Positions 11,006 through 21,596 of a stretch of DNA of 64,000 nt are shown piece after piece (within the stretch, counting starts at the first letter, position 1; every line of letters starts with the position of its first letter). A program made the translations under genes and the position numbers. A model generated the notes under the pieces. That model was not told where the DNA came from and searched no databases. It saw only the letters and a program-made list of their open reading frames with translations. Source of the DNA: Limnanthes douglasii subsp. nivea (Eukaryota > Streptophyta > Magnoliopsida > Brassicales > Limnanthaceae); assembly GCA_036936605.1 (NCBI GenBank), contig JAUPFV010000003.1, forward strand, positions 76,554,273 through 76,618,272, in the 5' to 3' direction.

Positions 11006-11935
11006 ATGAATCCGGACGACCCGGAAGTACCACCAGCTTTGCTCGAAGTGGTAAGTGAAAATTATGAGTACACCATCGAGGAGCGCGATAGATTAAAAGG
11101 CGAGATAGAAGCTCTGAGGGCAGAAAAGGCTAAGATGGGCATGAAAGAAGAACCAACAGCATCGGTTGCTCATCATACCGATAACCCTAGAGAGCACGAG
11201 CCTTCAAAGACTCATGTGAGTACCAAAAAGACTCATGCCAACTCCAAACAATCTCACCGGTCTAAGCCAGTGGAGAGTTCTGACTGAAGCTCAGAATCTT
11301 CTGATAGCTCCTCGGATGAAGATGGAGTTGAAGAGTCCTTGTCCTCTAGCAGCGATGAGGGCCGAACTAAAAAGAAGCAAAAGCTGATAAAAAAATATTC
11401 AAGGAAAATAGATAGACATGGAAAGTTGAAGAAGAATATTGGTAAAGGTTCGTCTCACAGCCGGAGGCATGTAGACCGGATGCTGATGGATCCTTTTGCC
11501 TTCCACGATTAACCAAGTATCTTTGCAACTCCCAATGACGATACTGTGTTCAGTCGTGGTCGAAATTGGAGACAATCTCCATTATCTTCCAAAATTCTGT
11601 CCGGAAACCTCCCTAAGAGGTTTGACAGCACTAAAATGGAAAAGTACGATGGCAGTACTGATCCGGACAACCATTTGGAGCAATTTAAAAACTTTATGAT
11701 GAACTTTGATGATGACGACAAGCTACTTTGTAGAGCATTTTCCCAATCCTTTACGGGGAGTGCTCTAAAATGGTATAACAGCCTACCACAAGGCTGCATC
11801 AAGAATTTCGATACCTTTTGGGTGGCCTTTCGAAGGCAGTTTGTTGGGAGTTAAGAGTTGAAGGGCAACGGGGACACAATAATTTATTGTGCCCAAGAAC
11901 CGAACGAATCATTGAAAGAATACATAAGTCGTTTT
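11006..11935 (+). pseudogene. Element A gag, part 1 (split by element B)
   Basis: The ATG at 11006 starts 'MNPDDPEVPPALLEVV', parallel to the intact start in B at 12416. Next comes a charged Ser/Lys-rich N-terminal part, then the gag core 'MEKYDGSTDPDNHLEQF' (about 11636-11686) and 'GSALKWYNSLPQGC'. In-frame stops lie at 11285 (TGA), 11509 (TAA) and 11851 (TAA), and there is no frameshift. After 'EYISRF' the sequence is cut by element B; the target GTTTT at 11931-11935 is repeated at 22004-22008, where gag resumes. Confidence 0.92.
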
Positions 11936-12342
11936 TGATGAGTCTGAATACTGCTTCCTCTACGGACAGGGACAGATTGGACCAAGACCACCAGACCACA
12001 CAGACCACTTCGAACACTTAGCCCATAGGACTGTTCGAACTATGACAAAAATACTAAAAAACCTAAACACTTCTTGATTAAGCTGCTTGCTCTCCTACTA
12101 AGAGCTCATGGGTCTATAAACGTGATCCGGGTCCATTAAACATGACCCGAAAACCCATAAAGCCCAGATGTAAGGGTATAAATTCCCAACCACCTGCATT
12201 AAATATGGGTAATGAAAATTCACTGCAACTAGGCTGCTTAATTATCCCTCTACTCTCTATTCAAAACATTAAACACATTCCAACCTTCATAAACTATGAA
12301 ACAAATTACTAAATTACCCTCAGACAAAAATTAACCTCACCA
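11936..12342 (+). repeat. 5' LTR of element B
   Basis: 407 bp, TGATGAGTCT to CTCACCA; TATA box TATAAATT at 12177-12184. The preceding GTTTT is the target duplication. Confidence 0.95.
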
Positions 12343-12345
12343 AAT

Positions 12346-12363
12346 TAGCGACCACAGTGGGAG
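12346..12363 (+). other. Primer binding site of element B (altered)
   Basis: TAGCGACCACAGTGGGAG matches the PBS of element A except for TG to TA at the second base. It begins 4 bases after the LTR end. Confidence 0.7.
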
Positions 12364-12415
12364 TACGAAGGTGCCTGAATCGAGCATTCAAAACCAACAA
12401 GAAAAGTCAGTCTGA

Positions 12416-14758
12416 ATGAATCCGGACGCCCCAGAAGTGCCACCAGCTTTGCTTGAAGTGGTGGGTGAAAACGATGAATACACTATCGAGGAGCGCGATA
12501 GGCTAAAAGGCGAGAGAGAAGCTCTGAGGGCTGAAAAGGCTAAGATGGGCATGAAAGAAAAATCGAAAGCATCAGTTGCTCATCATACCGATAACCCTAG
12601 AGAGCATGAGCCTTCGAAGACTCATGTAAGTACCAAAAAGACTCATGCCAGCTCCAAAAAGTCTCACCGGTCCAAGCCAGTGGAGAGTTCTGACTCAGGC
12701 TCAGAGTCTTCTGATAGCTCTTCGGGTGATGAGGGAGTTGAAGAATCCTTATCCTCTAGAAGTGATGAGGGTCGAACTAAAAAGAAGCAGAAGCAAATCA
12801 AAAAATACTCAAGGAAAAGGGATAGACATGGAAAGTTAAAGAAGAATATTGGCAAAGGGTCATCTCACAACCGGAGGCATGTAGACCGAATGCTGATGGA
12901 TCCTTTTGCTTTCCACAATGAACCAGGTATCTTTGCAACTCCAAATGAAGATACTGTGTTCAGTCGTGGCCGAAATTGGAGGCAATCTCCATTGTTTTCT
13001 AAAATTCTGTCCGGAAACCTCCCTAAGAGGTTTGATAGCACCAAAATGGAAAAGTACGATGGTAGTACTGATCCAGACAATCATTTGGAGCAATTTAAAA
13101 ACTTTATGATGAACTTTGATGATGATGACAAGCTACTTTGTAGAGCATTCTCCCAATCGTTTACGGGGAGTGCTCTAAAATTGTATAACAACCTACCACA
13201 AGGCTGTATCAAGAATTTCGATACTTTTTGGGTGGCCTTTCGAAGGCAGTTCATTGGGAGTAAAGAGTTAAAGGGCAACGGGGACACAATAATCCATTGT
13301 GCCCAGGAACCGAATGAATCCTTAGAAGAATATATAAGTCGTTTTGTGAACACCAAGAATGGGTTGGCTGATTGCTTCGAGCAAGTTGCAATAGCATCTT
13401 TGAGACAGGGCTTGAACCCTGGCAATTTGGCTGATTCGGTGACCAGAAAGAAGGCCATGACTTGGGGAGGGTTGCTGAATCAGGTTGGAAAACAGATTAA
13501 CGTTGATGAAACAAAGAAAACGAGGGCGCACAGGCAGGTGAGGTCTGCCCCGGTGGCACCAAACCCCAATCAGAATCAGTCCAGGAACAAGGCGAAGGAG
13601 ACCGGACAGGGGCATGGCAGGGCTAAAGCTCAATCTCAGCCAGCTGCACCTGCTCAGAGTCAGCAATCCAGAAATAAGAGAGGGCTTTGGATTCAACCGG
13701 AGTGGTTCGCAGAATTGAAAGAAAGTGTGGCCACCATTTATGATAAAACAAAGGAAGAGGTGCACTATAGAAGACCGGCCACACTACAATCCCCTAGAGA
13801 ACACCGGAATAACTCTTTCTGCCAGTATCACAATGATACTGGCCATACCACCGATGACCGTATACCTTTAAAGCAAGAAGTTCAGAACTTGATTGAAAGG
13901 GGAAAGCTGGGGGCTTATGTTAAAAGAAGAGGAGGTAATAGGCCTGACAATACCCACCGGGTTGGTCCAAGTAATGCTGCTCCAGAGGGAGCCATGGTTA
14001 TAATCGAAAGGTTTGATGTGGAATCTGAATACTTGGATCCTGATCCAACTCGAAATAGAATGGGTACCATTGAGGAATGTTCTAGGACAGTCTCCGGGCT
14101 CATTAAGTTTTTTGAGTCACTTACAATTTTCGGAGGGGATACTATGACAGCTCCTACTGCTTCTTCAAGGAAGAGGCACGTTCATACTTTAGCTACCCAG
14201 CTAGAAGGAGGCATGACTTCCTATCAATCGCAAATTCCATTCCCCTTCATTGTTTTTGATGAAGATGATCTAAGAGATATAGCTGGCCCTCATGAAGATG
14301 CTGTTGTCATAGGAGCATCCATTGGGGGCAATGACATAAGACGAATTTTGGTGGATACTCGAAGCTCAGCCAATATCCTTTTCTTAACCACTTACAAGAG
14401 AATGAAAAATCCAGCCGTAATTCAGAGTTCGGGCAGATCAATTATGGGCTTTACTGGCAGCTCAGCAGATGTGATCGGGGAGTTCGAAGAGGAAGTTCTA
14501 TTGGGCAAGGGCCTTTTCAAGAAGATGGTCAGGATACTTTTTATTGTGGTAGATTGTCCCACCTGCTATAATGCTATTCTAGGGAGGTCTTGGCTCTCTA
14601 GGATGCATGCATTGGCTTCAACAGTCCACCAGTGTTTGAAATATGCTGTTCAAGGGCAGGTGGGAGTTGTCCGAAGCAGCCAACAGGTTGCAAGGGAATG
14701 TTATGCTACAGCCCTGGCGCCCCGGACGTTGGGGGCAGTTCGTATCAACGAGCGATAG
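12416..14758 (+). CDS. Element B gag-protease polyprotein, 780 codons open
   Basis: The ATG at 12416 opens 'MNPDAPEVPPALLEVV'. The N-terminal ~190 residues are charged, with a Ser/Lys/Arg-rich block (about residues 80-160). The retrotransposon gag core follows (about 195-390: 'MEKYDGSTDPDNHLEQF', 'LYNNLPQGCIKNFDTFW'), then a Gln/Ala-rich linker. A zinc-knuckle-like segment 'CQYHNDTGHTTDDR' lies near residue 468; its last Cys reads Arg. An aspartic protease lies at about residues 620-750, where the catalytic triad is 'VDTRSSAN': Gly is replaced by Arg, while A and E keep DTGSSAN. So the protease is probably dead though the frame is open. It ends in TAG followed by CAA TTT, in frame with RT, at the junction where A, D and E also have a stop. 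Confidence 0.9.
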   Translation: MNPDAPEVPPALLEVVGENDEYTIEERDRLKGEREALRAEKAKMGMKEKSKASVAHHTDNPREHEPSKTHVSTKKTHASSKKSHRSKPVESSDSGSESSDSSSGDEGVEESLSSRSDEGRTKKKQKQIKKYSRKRDRHGKLKKNIGKGSSHNRRHVDRMLMDPFAFHNEPGIFATPNEDTVFSRGRNWRQSPLFSKILSGNLPKRFDSTKMEKYDGSTDPDNHLEQFKNFMMNFDDDDKLLCRAFSQSFTGSALKLYNNLPQGCIKNFDTFWVAFRRQFIGSKELKGNGDTIIHCAQEPNESLEEYISRFVNTKNGLADCFEQVAIASLRQGLNPGNLADSVTRKKAMTWGGLLNQVGKQINVDETKKTRAHRQVRSAPVAPNPNQNQSRNKAKETGQGHGRAKAQSQPAAPAQSQQSRNKRGLWIQPEWFAELKESVATIYDKTKEEVHYRRPATLQSPREHRNNSFCQYHNDTGHTTDDRIPLKQEVQNLIERGKLGAYVKRRGGNRPDNTHRVGPSNAAPEGAMVIIERFDVESEYLDPDPTRNRMGTIEECSRTVSGLIKFFESLTIFGGDTMTAPTASSRKRHVHTLATQLEGGMTSYQSQIPFPFIVFDEDDLRDIAGPHEDAVVIGASIGGNDIRRILVDTRSSANILFLTTYKRMKNPAVIQSSGRSIMGFTGSSADVIGEFEEEVLLGKGLFKKMVRILFIVVDCPTCYNAILGRSWLSRMHALASTVHQCLKYAVQGQVGVVRSSQQVARECYATALAPRTLGAVRINER

Positions 14759-14764
14759 CAATTT
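14756..14764 (+). promoter_or_regulatory. Candidate stop-codon readthrough site, element B
   Basis: TAG CAA TTT separates gag-protease from RT-integrase in the same reading frame. The three bases after the stop match the tobamovirus UAG-CAR-YYA context; the sixth base is T, not A. A has the same site at 23420, E has TAG CAA TTA at 63146, and D has TAA CAA TCA at 49566 (minus). The function is inferred. Confidence 0.5.
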
Positions 14765-17710
14765 GGGGGGCTTTCTGGGGGTGAGGGTGAAATTGATGAC
14801 CCCGGAGAGGCCCCTGGAGTATTAATACCAGTCGAAGAGGTAGAAACACATTGTTTAGAAGAAGGAAAAAGTGTCAAGATAGGGTCTAGAATGCCACCCG
14901 ATCTGAAAAGTGAGATGTTAAAGTTTTTGAAGAGCCATCAGCATGTTTTTGCTTGGTGCAATGCTGATGTTATTGGGGTTCCATCAGATGTGATATCACA
15001 TCACCTATCTGTCCGGAAAGACGTATCATCGGTAGTTCAAAAGAGAAGGGCATTTTCCAAGGAAAAGGCTGATGTTATTGTACAAGAGGTTGACAGGCTC
15101 ACAAAGATGGGGCATATCAAGGAGTCTCAATATCCTTTGTGGACTGCCAATCCGGTCCTAGTAAAAAATAAAAATGGCAAGTGGCGTATGTGCATTGACT
15201 TCACAGACCTCAATAGGGCTTGCCTAAAAGATTTGTATCCAGTTCCCCGGATTGACCAGCTAGTAGATTCCACTTCTGGGAATAAGCTGCTAACCTTTAT
15301 GGATGCTTTCTCCGGATACAATCAGATCCAAGTAGATCCGAAGGATCAAGAGCATACCACATTTGTCACCGACAGGGGTCTTCATTGCTACAAAGTAATA
15401 CCGTTTGGGTTGAAAAATGCTGGGGCTACTTATTAGAGATTGGTAAACAAAGCCTTTGTTGATCAGATTGGAAGGAATATGGAGGTATACATCGATGACA
15501 TGATGGTGAAAAGTGTGGATGAGCAGTTGCACTTGGCAGACCTCCGAGAAACTTTTACCAACTTGGTAAAGGTGAATTTGAAGTTAAATCCAGAAAAATG
15601 TGTGTTCGGAGTGCAATCCAGGAAGTTCCTAGGTTATATAATAAGTGATCAAGGGATACAGCCCGATCCGGACCAGCTTAATGCTCTATTTCAAATGGAG
15701 CCTCCTCAGAATATTAACGAAGTACAACGATTAACGGGGAGGTTAGCTGCTTTAAACAGATTTATCTCAAGGTCTTCGGACAGATGCGCCCCATTTTTTC
15801 AAACCTTGAAGGGTGCGAAGGGATTTAACTGGACCTCACAGTGTGATGAGGCTTTCAACGAAATCAAGAAGCATCTGTCCTCTCCTAAAACTTTATTTAA
15901 ACCAGTTGATGGAGAGACACTCTTTGTATATTTGGCAGTTTCAAGTTGTGCCATTAGTGCTGTGTTGGTGAGAGAAGTAGATAATTACCCCCATCCATTG
16001 TACTACATCAACAAAAGCCTGATAGATGCGGAAATGCGTTATTTGAAACTTGAAAAATTAGCATTGGCCCTGGTGATAGCTGCAAGAAAGACGAGGCCTT
16101 ATTTCCAGGCTCATCCTATTATCGTCCGAACATCTTTTCCTTTGAAGAATGTTCTCCAAAAGGCAGACATTTCAAGTATGATGACTAAGTGGTCGGTAGA
16201 ATTGGGGGATTTTGATATAGATTTTGCTCCCCGAACAGCAGTCAAAGCCCAAGCTGTGAGGTATTTAATTCTTCTTAAAAATGAAGCACTCAAGTTTAAA
16301 AGTATTATTTATGAACATATACCCCGGGCAGAAAATGAGTTAGCAGATTCATTTTCAACCATAGCATACACAGAGTCGTATCCATGGATCCATGTGCTGG
16401 AGAGCCCCTCCATTCAACTTGATATGGGTAAAGAAGAAGAAAATTTTTAAGTACAAATGAAACAACCTCAGGATTGGAGATTTTCTCTCCTGCAATACCT
16501 CTCCGATGGCATCGTGCCTCCGGATAAATCATTGGCAAGAAAACTGAAACACAAGGCTCGTGGTTTTATCATACTGAGAGACGTTCTGTATAAAAAGTCT
16601 TACAATAAAACTCTCTAGCGTTGTTTGGGGGATGATGAATCTCAAGTAGTCCTCTCTGAATTTTATGATGGCGAGGGATCATCTCATTGTGGATTCAGGG
16701 CTCTAACAATGAGAGTTTTACTGGCTGGCTACTATTGGCCATCTATCATGCAGGATGCTAAAGAACTGGTAAGAAGGTGTGACCCATGCCAAAGATACAG
16801 CAATAAAATTCATGTCCCAGCCATTCCTTTAAAGTCAATCTCTGAGCCTATACCTTTTGCTCGATGAGGTTTGGAATTAGTGGGGCCTCTCCCTATGGCG
16901 TCCGGAGGGCGCAAAACTATAATTGTTGCAATCGATTACTTTTCGAAGTGGATTGAAGCAGCCCCTCTGGCAGGAACAACATCAAAAGTCGTTATAAAAT
17001 TCATTCTATCCAACATTTTTTTCAGATTTGGTGCTCCACAAAAGATAACAACAGATAATAGACCACAGTTCGACAATAGGGAAATGGAGAGTTTCTGTGC
17101 CTCAAGGAGTATACAACATTGTTTCTCTTCACCTTTCCACCCACAAGCAAATGGTCAGGTTGAAGTGGCTAACAGAACTATACTGTCCGGTTTAAAGAAG
17201 AATTTGGAAGGGGCTGCTGGGAAGTGGCCTAGCTATTTACAAGAAGTTTTGTGGGCCTACCGGACAACACCTGGGGCTGCAACACAGGAGCCACCCTTTG
17301 CTTTAGTCTATGGGATGGATGTAATAGCTCCCATAGAAGTAACTCTCCCATCATTTCATGCTCACAACTTCTCCGAATGCGCTAACGAAGTGGCAATCAG
17401 AAGTCAGCTCGACCTAACAGAAGAAAGACGAGTTAAAGCTCACCTTAGAGCTGCACACTATCAGGGTTTCATGAGGAGCAAATTTTCTTCTAGAGTTAAA
17501 AGAAGAGATTTCCAACCGGGGGACAAGGTATTGAGGAAAGTCTTCTTACACACTAAAGAGAAGCTGCTCGGCAAATTGGCCCCGACTTGGGAAGGACCTT
17601 ATATAGTTGTTGAAAGGCTTAAACCTAGAACATATTGGCTTGAGGACAAGGATGGAAGAGTTCTGACTCACCCTTGGAATATCGAGCACCTCCGGATGTA
17701 CTTGGAGTAA
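14759..17710 (+). pseudogene. Element B RT, RNase H and integrase, one frame with stops
   Basis: The frame is that of gag-protease. RT: 'FAWCNADVIGVP' near 14950, 'KMGHIKESQYPLW', 'MDAFSGYNQIQVDP' (about 15299-15340) and the catalytic 'YIDDMMVKS' (15486). RNase H 1: about 15900-16160. The second (aRNH) domain lacks its core: relative to A, 336 bp are missing after 16258, in frame. Integrase: zinc-binding 'SSHCGFRAL...CDPCQRYS', then 'DYFSKWIEAAPL', 'TTDNRPQFD', 'HPQANGQVEVANR', and the end 'HPWNIEHLRMYLE' with TAA at 17708. Stops are TAG 15434, TAA 16448, TAG 16616 and TGA 16865. The TGA sits at a normally conserved Trp and is shared with A. No frameshift was seen. Confidence 0.92.
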
Positions 17711-18201
17711 CATTTGTGTAAATATTTACTTGTTTAAACATCCATGTAAATATTTGGGGGCATACTCTTTCCTACCCTGGTGGCGCGGGGAGGTTTTAAT
17801 GAGGTGTCCGGGTTTTTAATGAAATTTGATACCTTCTTAAAAAATTTCTGAAGTATTCTTACTTTGTCTTTTGTCACACCATCCGGATTGAAATAAAAGA
17901 GTGATGACCACTTAAACATTTGTCATCGGAGAATTTAAACACTCTCATTATGAAATAACTAAGGGCTATTTAAACATTAGCCACCAAAATTGAAACAGAC
18001 TATGAAAGAATGTGAGAATTGTGCAAAACAAGGATATTCATTGAAATATCTTAAGTGCCTTGGTCTTCCAAGGACTTTCAAACTATCAAGAAGAGTAAAA
18101 GATCTATCCGGTCAGATACCGGACACACTTACAAAAAAAATTCCTTGGCCTTCCAAGGACTTTAGTTTAGATAACATGAAAAGTAAAAAGTAATTCATAA
18201 T
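17711..18201. other. Element B spacer between integrase and aORF
   Basis: Non-coding internal DNA with 'tttgggggcatactctttcctaccctgg' near 17752. Short imperfect repeats of 'actta/tttaaacat' and 'cttggtcttccaaggac'/'ccttggccttccaaggac' follow. A, C and D have corresponding spacers; in C and D these are tandem arrays. Confidence 0.7.
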
Positions 18202-21172
18202 TTAAGGCTGAGCCTTTGAGGATGGCTCAGCTTCATCTATCTTCTTCTTCCCCTTAGGATCAACTTTCTCTTTGTTTGGGCTCTCCCCTTTGTTCCATTC
18301 GTCATCAGATGAGGATGCACTGGAGTAGCCATACCTGTCGCTTTCGGCCATTGTGTGATATGGGAGGTCTTCAGGCTCTACGTGAAGCCATAAATCCCCC
18401 AGGTTCCTCTTCGGTAACTTCTCATGAAAGAGCAGGACCATGTCTGATTTCACCTTGGCATACATTTTCTCTTGAGTATCGATCACGTTGTTGGCATAAG
18501 CATTGATCTTGGCTTGGATTTTGGCCTTCTGCTCCCTTCACAGATTAGCTTTCTCCTCTGCAGCCTTGGACACTGTGTTCTCAAGCGCAATCTTGTCGCT
18601 GGTCAAGTTGTTGATAATTTGGTCCTTGGCCTTGGTCTCCTCTTTCGAGGAGTTGAGATCTTTCTCCAGTCCGGACAACTTCTCCTGGAGCTCCCTAATA
18701 GTGTCTTCTAGAGTGGCAACTTTTGTGGTACTCACCTTTTGGCTGTTCTTCAGCTCTTCGTTTTCTCCCTTTAAAATGACAGCATTTGAATAGGCAGTAA
18801 GAAGGTCCTCGGACAACAACTCTTTGTCAGACTTGAGGTCTTTGATAAGATCTGCCTGACTTCGAACTTGCTTCTCCAACGCAAGCACCGGCTGAACATT
18901 GCTTAATAAAGAGTGAGCTATAACATCCTTTTCACTTGAAATAGTAAAGGTCTTACCATTAAAAGTGACTGTGTTTGAAGTGCTCGGAGGGAGATAAGGC
19001 CCAGCAAAATCATCTCTGGGGAGATTGATAAATTACTCGCCAAGCCCGCCAAGACCAGTGATGTCTACCCTATCAATGCTAAGACCTCCCCCTTCGACCT
19101 CATCGGTTTGGAAGTCACCAGGTATCTCCTCTGCTTGTGTTGGGTCAGTGGGGTCAGCTTGGGGGATAGGCTCCGGAGGTCGGAGAGAAAGTTCGTCACC
19201 CTTAGAGGTCTTTTTCTTCTTGGCCTCCCTGTCTTTGCCTTCAGCTCCCCGTTTACGGTCTCTTTTGGAAGCCGTTGGAGGATTTGGGGAGTGAACCTCT
19301 TGCCTAACACTCTCATGTTCTACCACTTTCAAGAGAGCAGCATCAATTTGGCTGGGGGCTGGCCCCTCCGAATGCGTTAGAGCATCCTCCTCCACCTCAG
19401 CAGGGATAGCTCCACCCACCACTTTCTTGCCCTTCTTTTTGCCTTTCATTTTACTCGGGGCCTTGGCCCGGCCTGGCAAGTAGAGTGTCCCATCCGGTTC
19501 ATGCGTCCTCTTGAGCACTACATCCGGAGGGGGTTGAGTGGTGAGCTCTTCCCAAGTTAAATCCCTCCGGCCCGTAGTGTTCCAAAGGTGAGATCTTGCC
19601 AAGTTGCCCCCCGTGAAGGCAGCATGGAACCGGTTCCCCCACTTCTCAGCAGCCCAAGCGTTGATCTTGGTGCAAGTGGTCTGCCCGGTTTTCAAGTGGT
19701 CACTGAAGTCCTTGGGCAATTCTGCTAAGGAAAAGATAAGACCAATTAGTTAAACAAACTTGATTAAAAAAACAAGAATGTGAAATAGGAGACTTACGAT
19801 CACTCCTCTATCTTCTGGTGAGGAGACTTGGGTTGACTCCAGCCTTGATCTTCTTCCCGTTCTCCCAAGCACCACTCACGAACAGGAATTGAGTCCTCCA
19901 ATTCCTCTACGACTCTAGCAGGTCATCAACAGCTTTACAGTTATCCCCCATGTTGAAGTGGTAGAAGGGGATGTGGTGGTTTCTATAGAGGTTGGCCACA
20001 GCAGCAAACTCCTCCATCGGTAGAGGGATCCCGGAGAGCCTAGAAGCTATAATGCAGGCCATGAGGGTGTACCAAGCATTGAGGCTCAGCTGGCTCGGAC
20101 AGAGCTTTATCAGATGAAAGTATCTGAAAATTTCTGGGTCTAAGGGGAATCTGAGTCTTCAATTAAACAGCTCTGTGAAGATGACTATCTCGCTCAATTT
20201 GCAGTCCATGAGAGTTTCGGGGTTTATAAGGATTCGTATCTTCGCGTTCTCCGGAATTCCCCACTTCGTACGCATCCGGCCCATCTCAGCTGTGTGGATG
20301 AATGCATAGTTGATCTTTTGCAGGGCAAGGAGGTACTTGACATTGACCTTGTGAAAACAAGGCCCCACCCTTCCTTCAAGACTCTCCGGCAGATCCGGAT
20401 GCCTCAAGCACAACTTTTCCTTGCCTTTATCTTTTTTGGCAGCAACAACACTACTAGTCTTTCCGGAGGGCTCAGACTCGAATGGAGCCTCTTCGATAGA
20501 GTCCTCCATTACTTCCTCCATGATTGATGAGGGGTTTTCAGTAGCAGTCGTAGGGGGAAGGTTTAGATCTGGCTCAGCCTGGCTTCCAGACTGCTGATTT
20601 TCAGTATTTTCTTGGTTCCTGGCCTCCGGTTGGGGCTCTGATGCAGACATTTCCTTCCGAGGACTTGAGCTAATGCCCTCTGGACCGGACAGCCTGTCCT
20701 TGGGAGCTCTGATGGGCACTTCTGACCCAGTGTTGTTGTCTTTGGCACCCGATTTCGAAGGAGTGCCTTTAGAAGCTTGACCCTTGACCAGCCGACCTTT
20801 TCTTCGGTCAACTAATTTTTTAGGAGAGTTTTCAGTGTCTGACCCCATAGCTAAGAAGAGGGAGGGTTTTCTAAAGCTGGTAACGGTTACACCTGGCTCA
20901 ACGACAGGTTCCGATTCCTGAACCGAAGAACCTGAGATAATGGGTTAGAGATTGGTTTGAAATAACCTTTTCGGTTTGATGCCTTTTGAAGAAGAAGAAC
21001 CTTGGTCTGACTCTGTGGCTGCAATCACTGTTTTGTCAATGGGGGAGGAGGGTAAGCCCGCTGCAATGCGCCTTTCCTTTTCAACCTTTTGTGCCTTTTC
21101 TAATTCGGAAAGATTGAGCCACCCGCTTTTGACCAAAGCGTTCCTCGTTGTGAACATAAACGACCTGAACAA
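18202..21172 (-). pseudogene. Element B antisense additional ORF (aORF), two exons, with stops
   Basis: It runs opposite to gag-pol. Exon 1 (21172-19798) starts 'MFRSFMFTTRNALVKSGWLN'. It contains a Pro/Ser/Lys-rich region and a domain 'FPLDPEIFRYFHLIKLCPSQ...LNAWYTLMACIIASRL', similar to the plant 'putative gypsy type transposon' family (PF04195). A 76-bp GTAAGT...CAG intron (19797-19722) joins it in frame to exon 2, which opens 'LPKDFSDHLKTGQ' and contains 'AAEKWGNRFHAAFTGGNLAR'. A Lys-rich linker and a long predicted coiled coil follow (about 18890-18540), then an acidic Ser-rich tail. In-frame stops: 20945, 20159, one in 'LES*RNW', one in 'TRR*RSD', 19033, 18538. No frameshift was seen. 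Antisense ORFs are known in Tat elements such as Grande and RIRE2; the function is unknown. Confidence 0.8.
19722..19797 (-). other. Predicted intron in element B aORF
   Basis: Donor ATC|GTAAGT and acceptor TTAGCAG|AATTG on the minus strand; 76 bp. Splicing joins phase 1 to phase 1 and gives a split Gln codon, so the frame continues. A (77 bp) and D (78 bp) have introns at the same place. Confidence 0.75.
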
Positions 21173-21252
21173 GAGTTTGATTTTGAGAGAGGAAACTTTA
21201 AGGATTTGCAGAATAAAAACGGCAGTGATGGTGAAACAGTAGAAAGTGTTTC

Positions 21253-21260
21253 AATTTATA
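21253..21260 (-). promoter_or_regulatory. Candidate antisense TATA box for element B aORF
   Basis: TATAAATT on the minus strand, 88 bp upstream of the aORF ATG at 21172. C and D have TATA-like boxes in the same position. Confidence 0.5.
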
Positions 21261-21582
21261 GTAAATCTGAAAAAGGAGTTTGATTCCTAGGAGAATTCGA
21301 AAAGATTGGTAATGATTAAAAGACGACGTTGATGTCACCCTCTTTAATGAAGAGGTTGCTTTTCGAAGAAGGTGGGTGCGAAATTCAAGGTTAAAAACGA
21401 CTGAAGAAACCAACCAAAAAGTGACACTTGTCTCATAAACTCTGGCAAAAAACCGTTTGGATTTACAAAGCTTTATCAGTCCGGTTAAAGCCACAACACA
21501 AACAGAACTGTCCGGATTAAAACTACCCCTATACATCGGACTGTTTTTCAGGTTTTTGGCAAAGGCATTTGAACAAACACCT

Positions 21583-21596
21583 AAAAAAGGGGCTCC
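21583..21596 (+). other. Polypurine tract of element B
   Basis: 'aaaaaaggggctcc' directly precedes the 3' LTR start TGATGAG; A has 'aaaaaagggctcc' at the same place. This would prime plus-strand DNA. Confidence 0.7.

Noticed and set aside
11509..11802. Minus-strand open frames inside gag of A and B (also 12664-13765)
   Set aside because: Shadows of the gag frame; no independent motif, unlike the true antisense aORF further 3'.
12416..14758. Considered calling element B an autonomous, active element because of its 780-codon open frame
   Set aside because: Protease triad altered, four further stops in pol, second RNase H core deleted and PBS changed.
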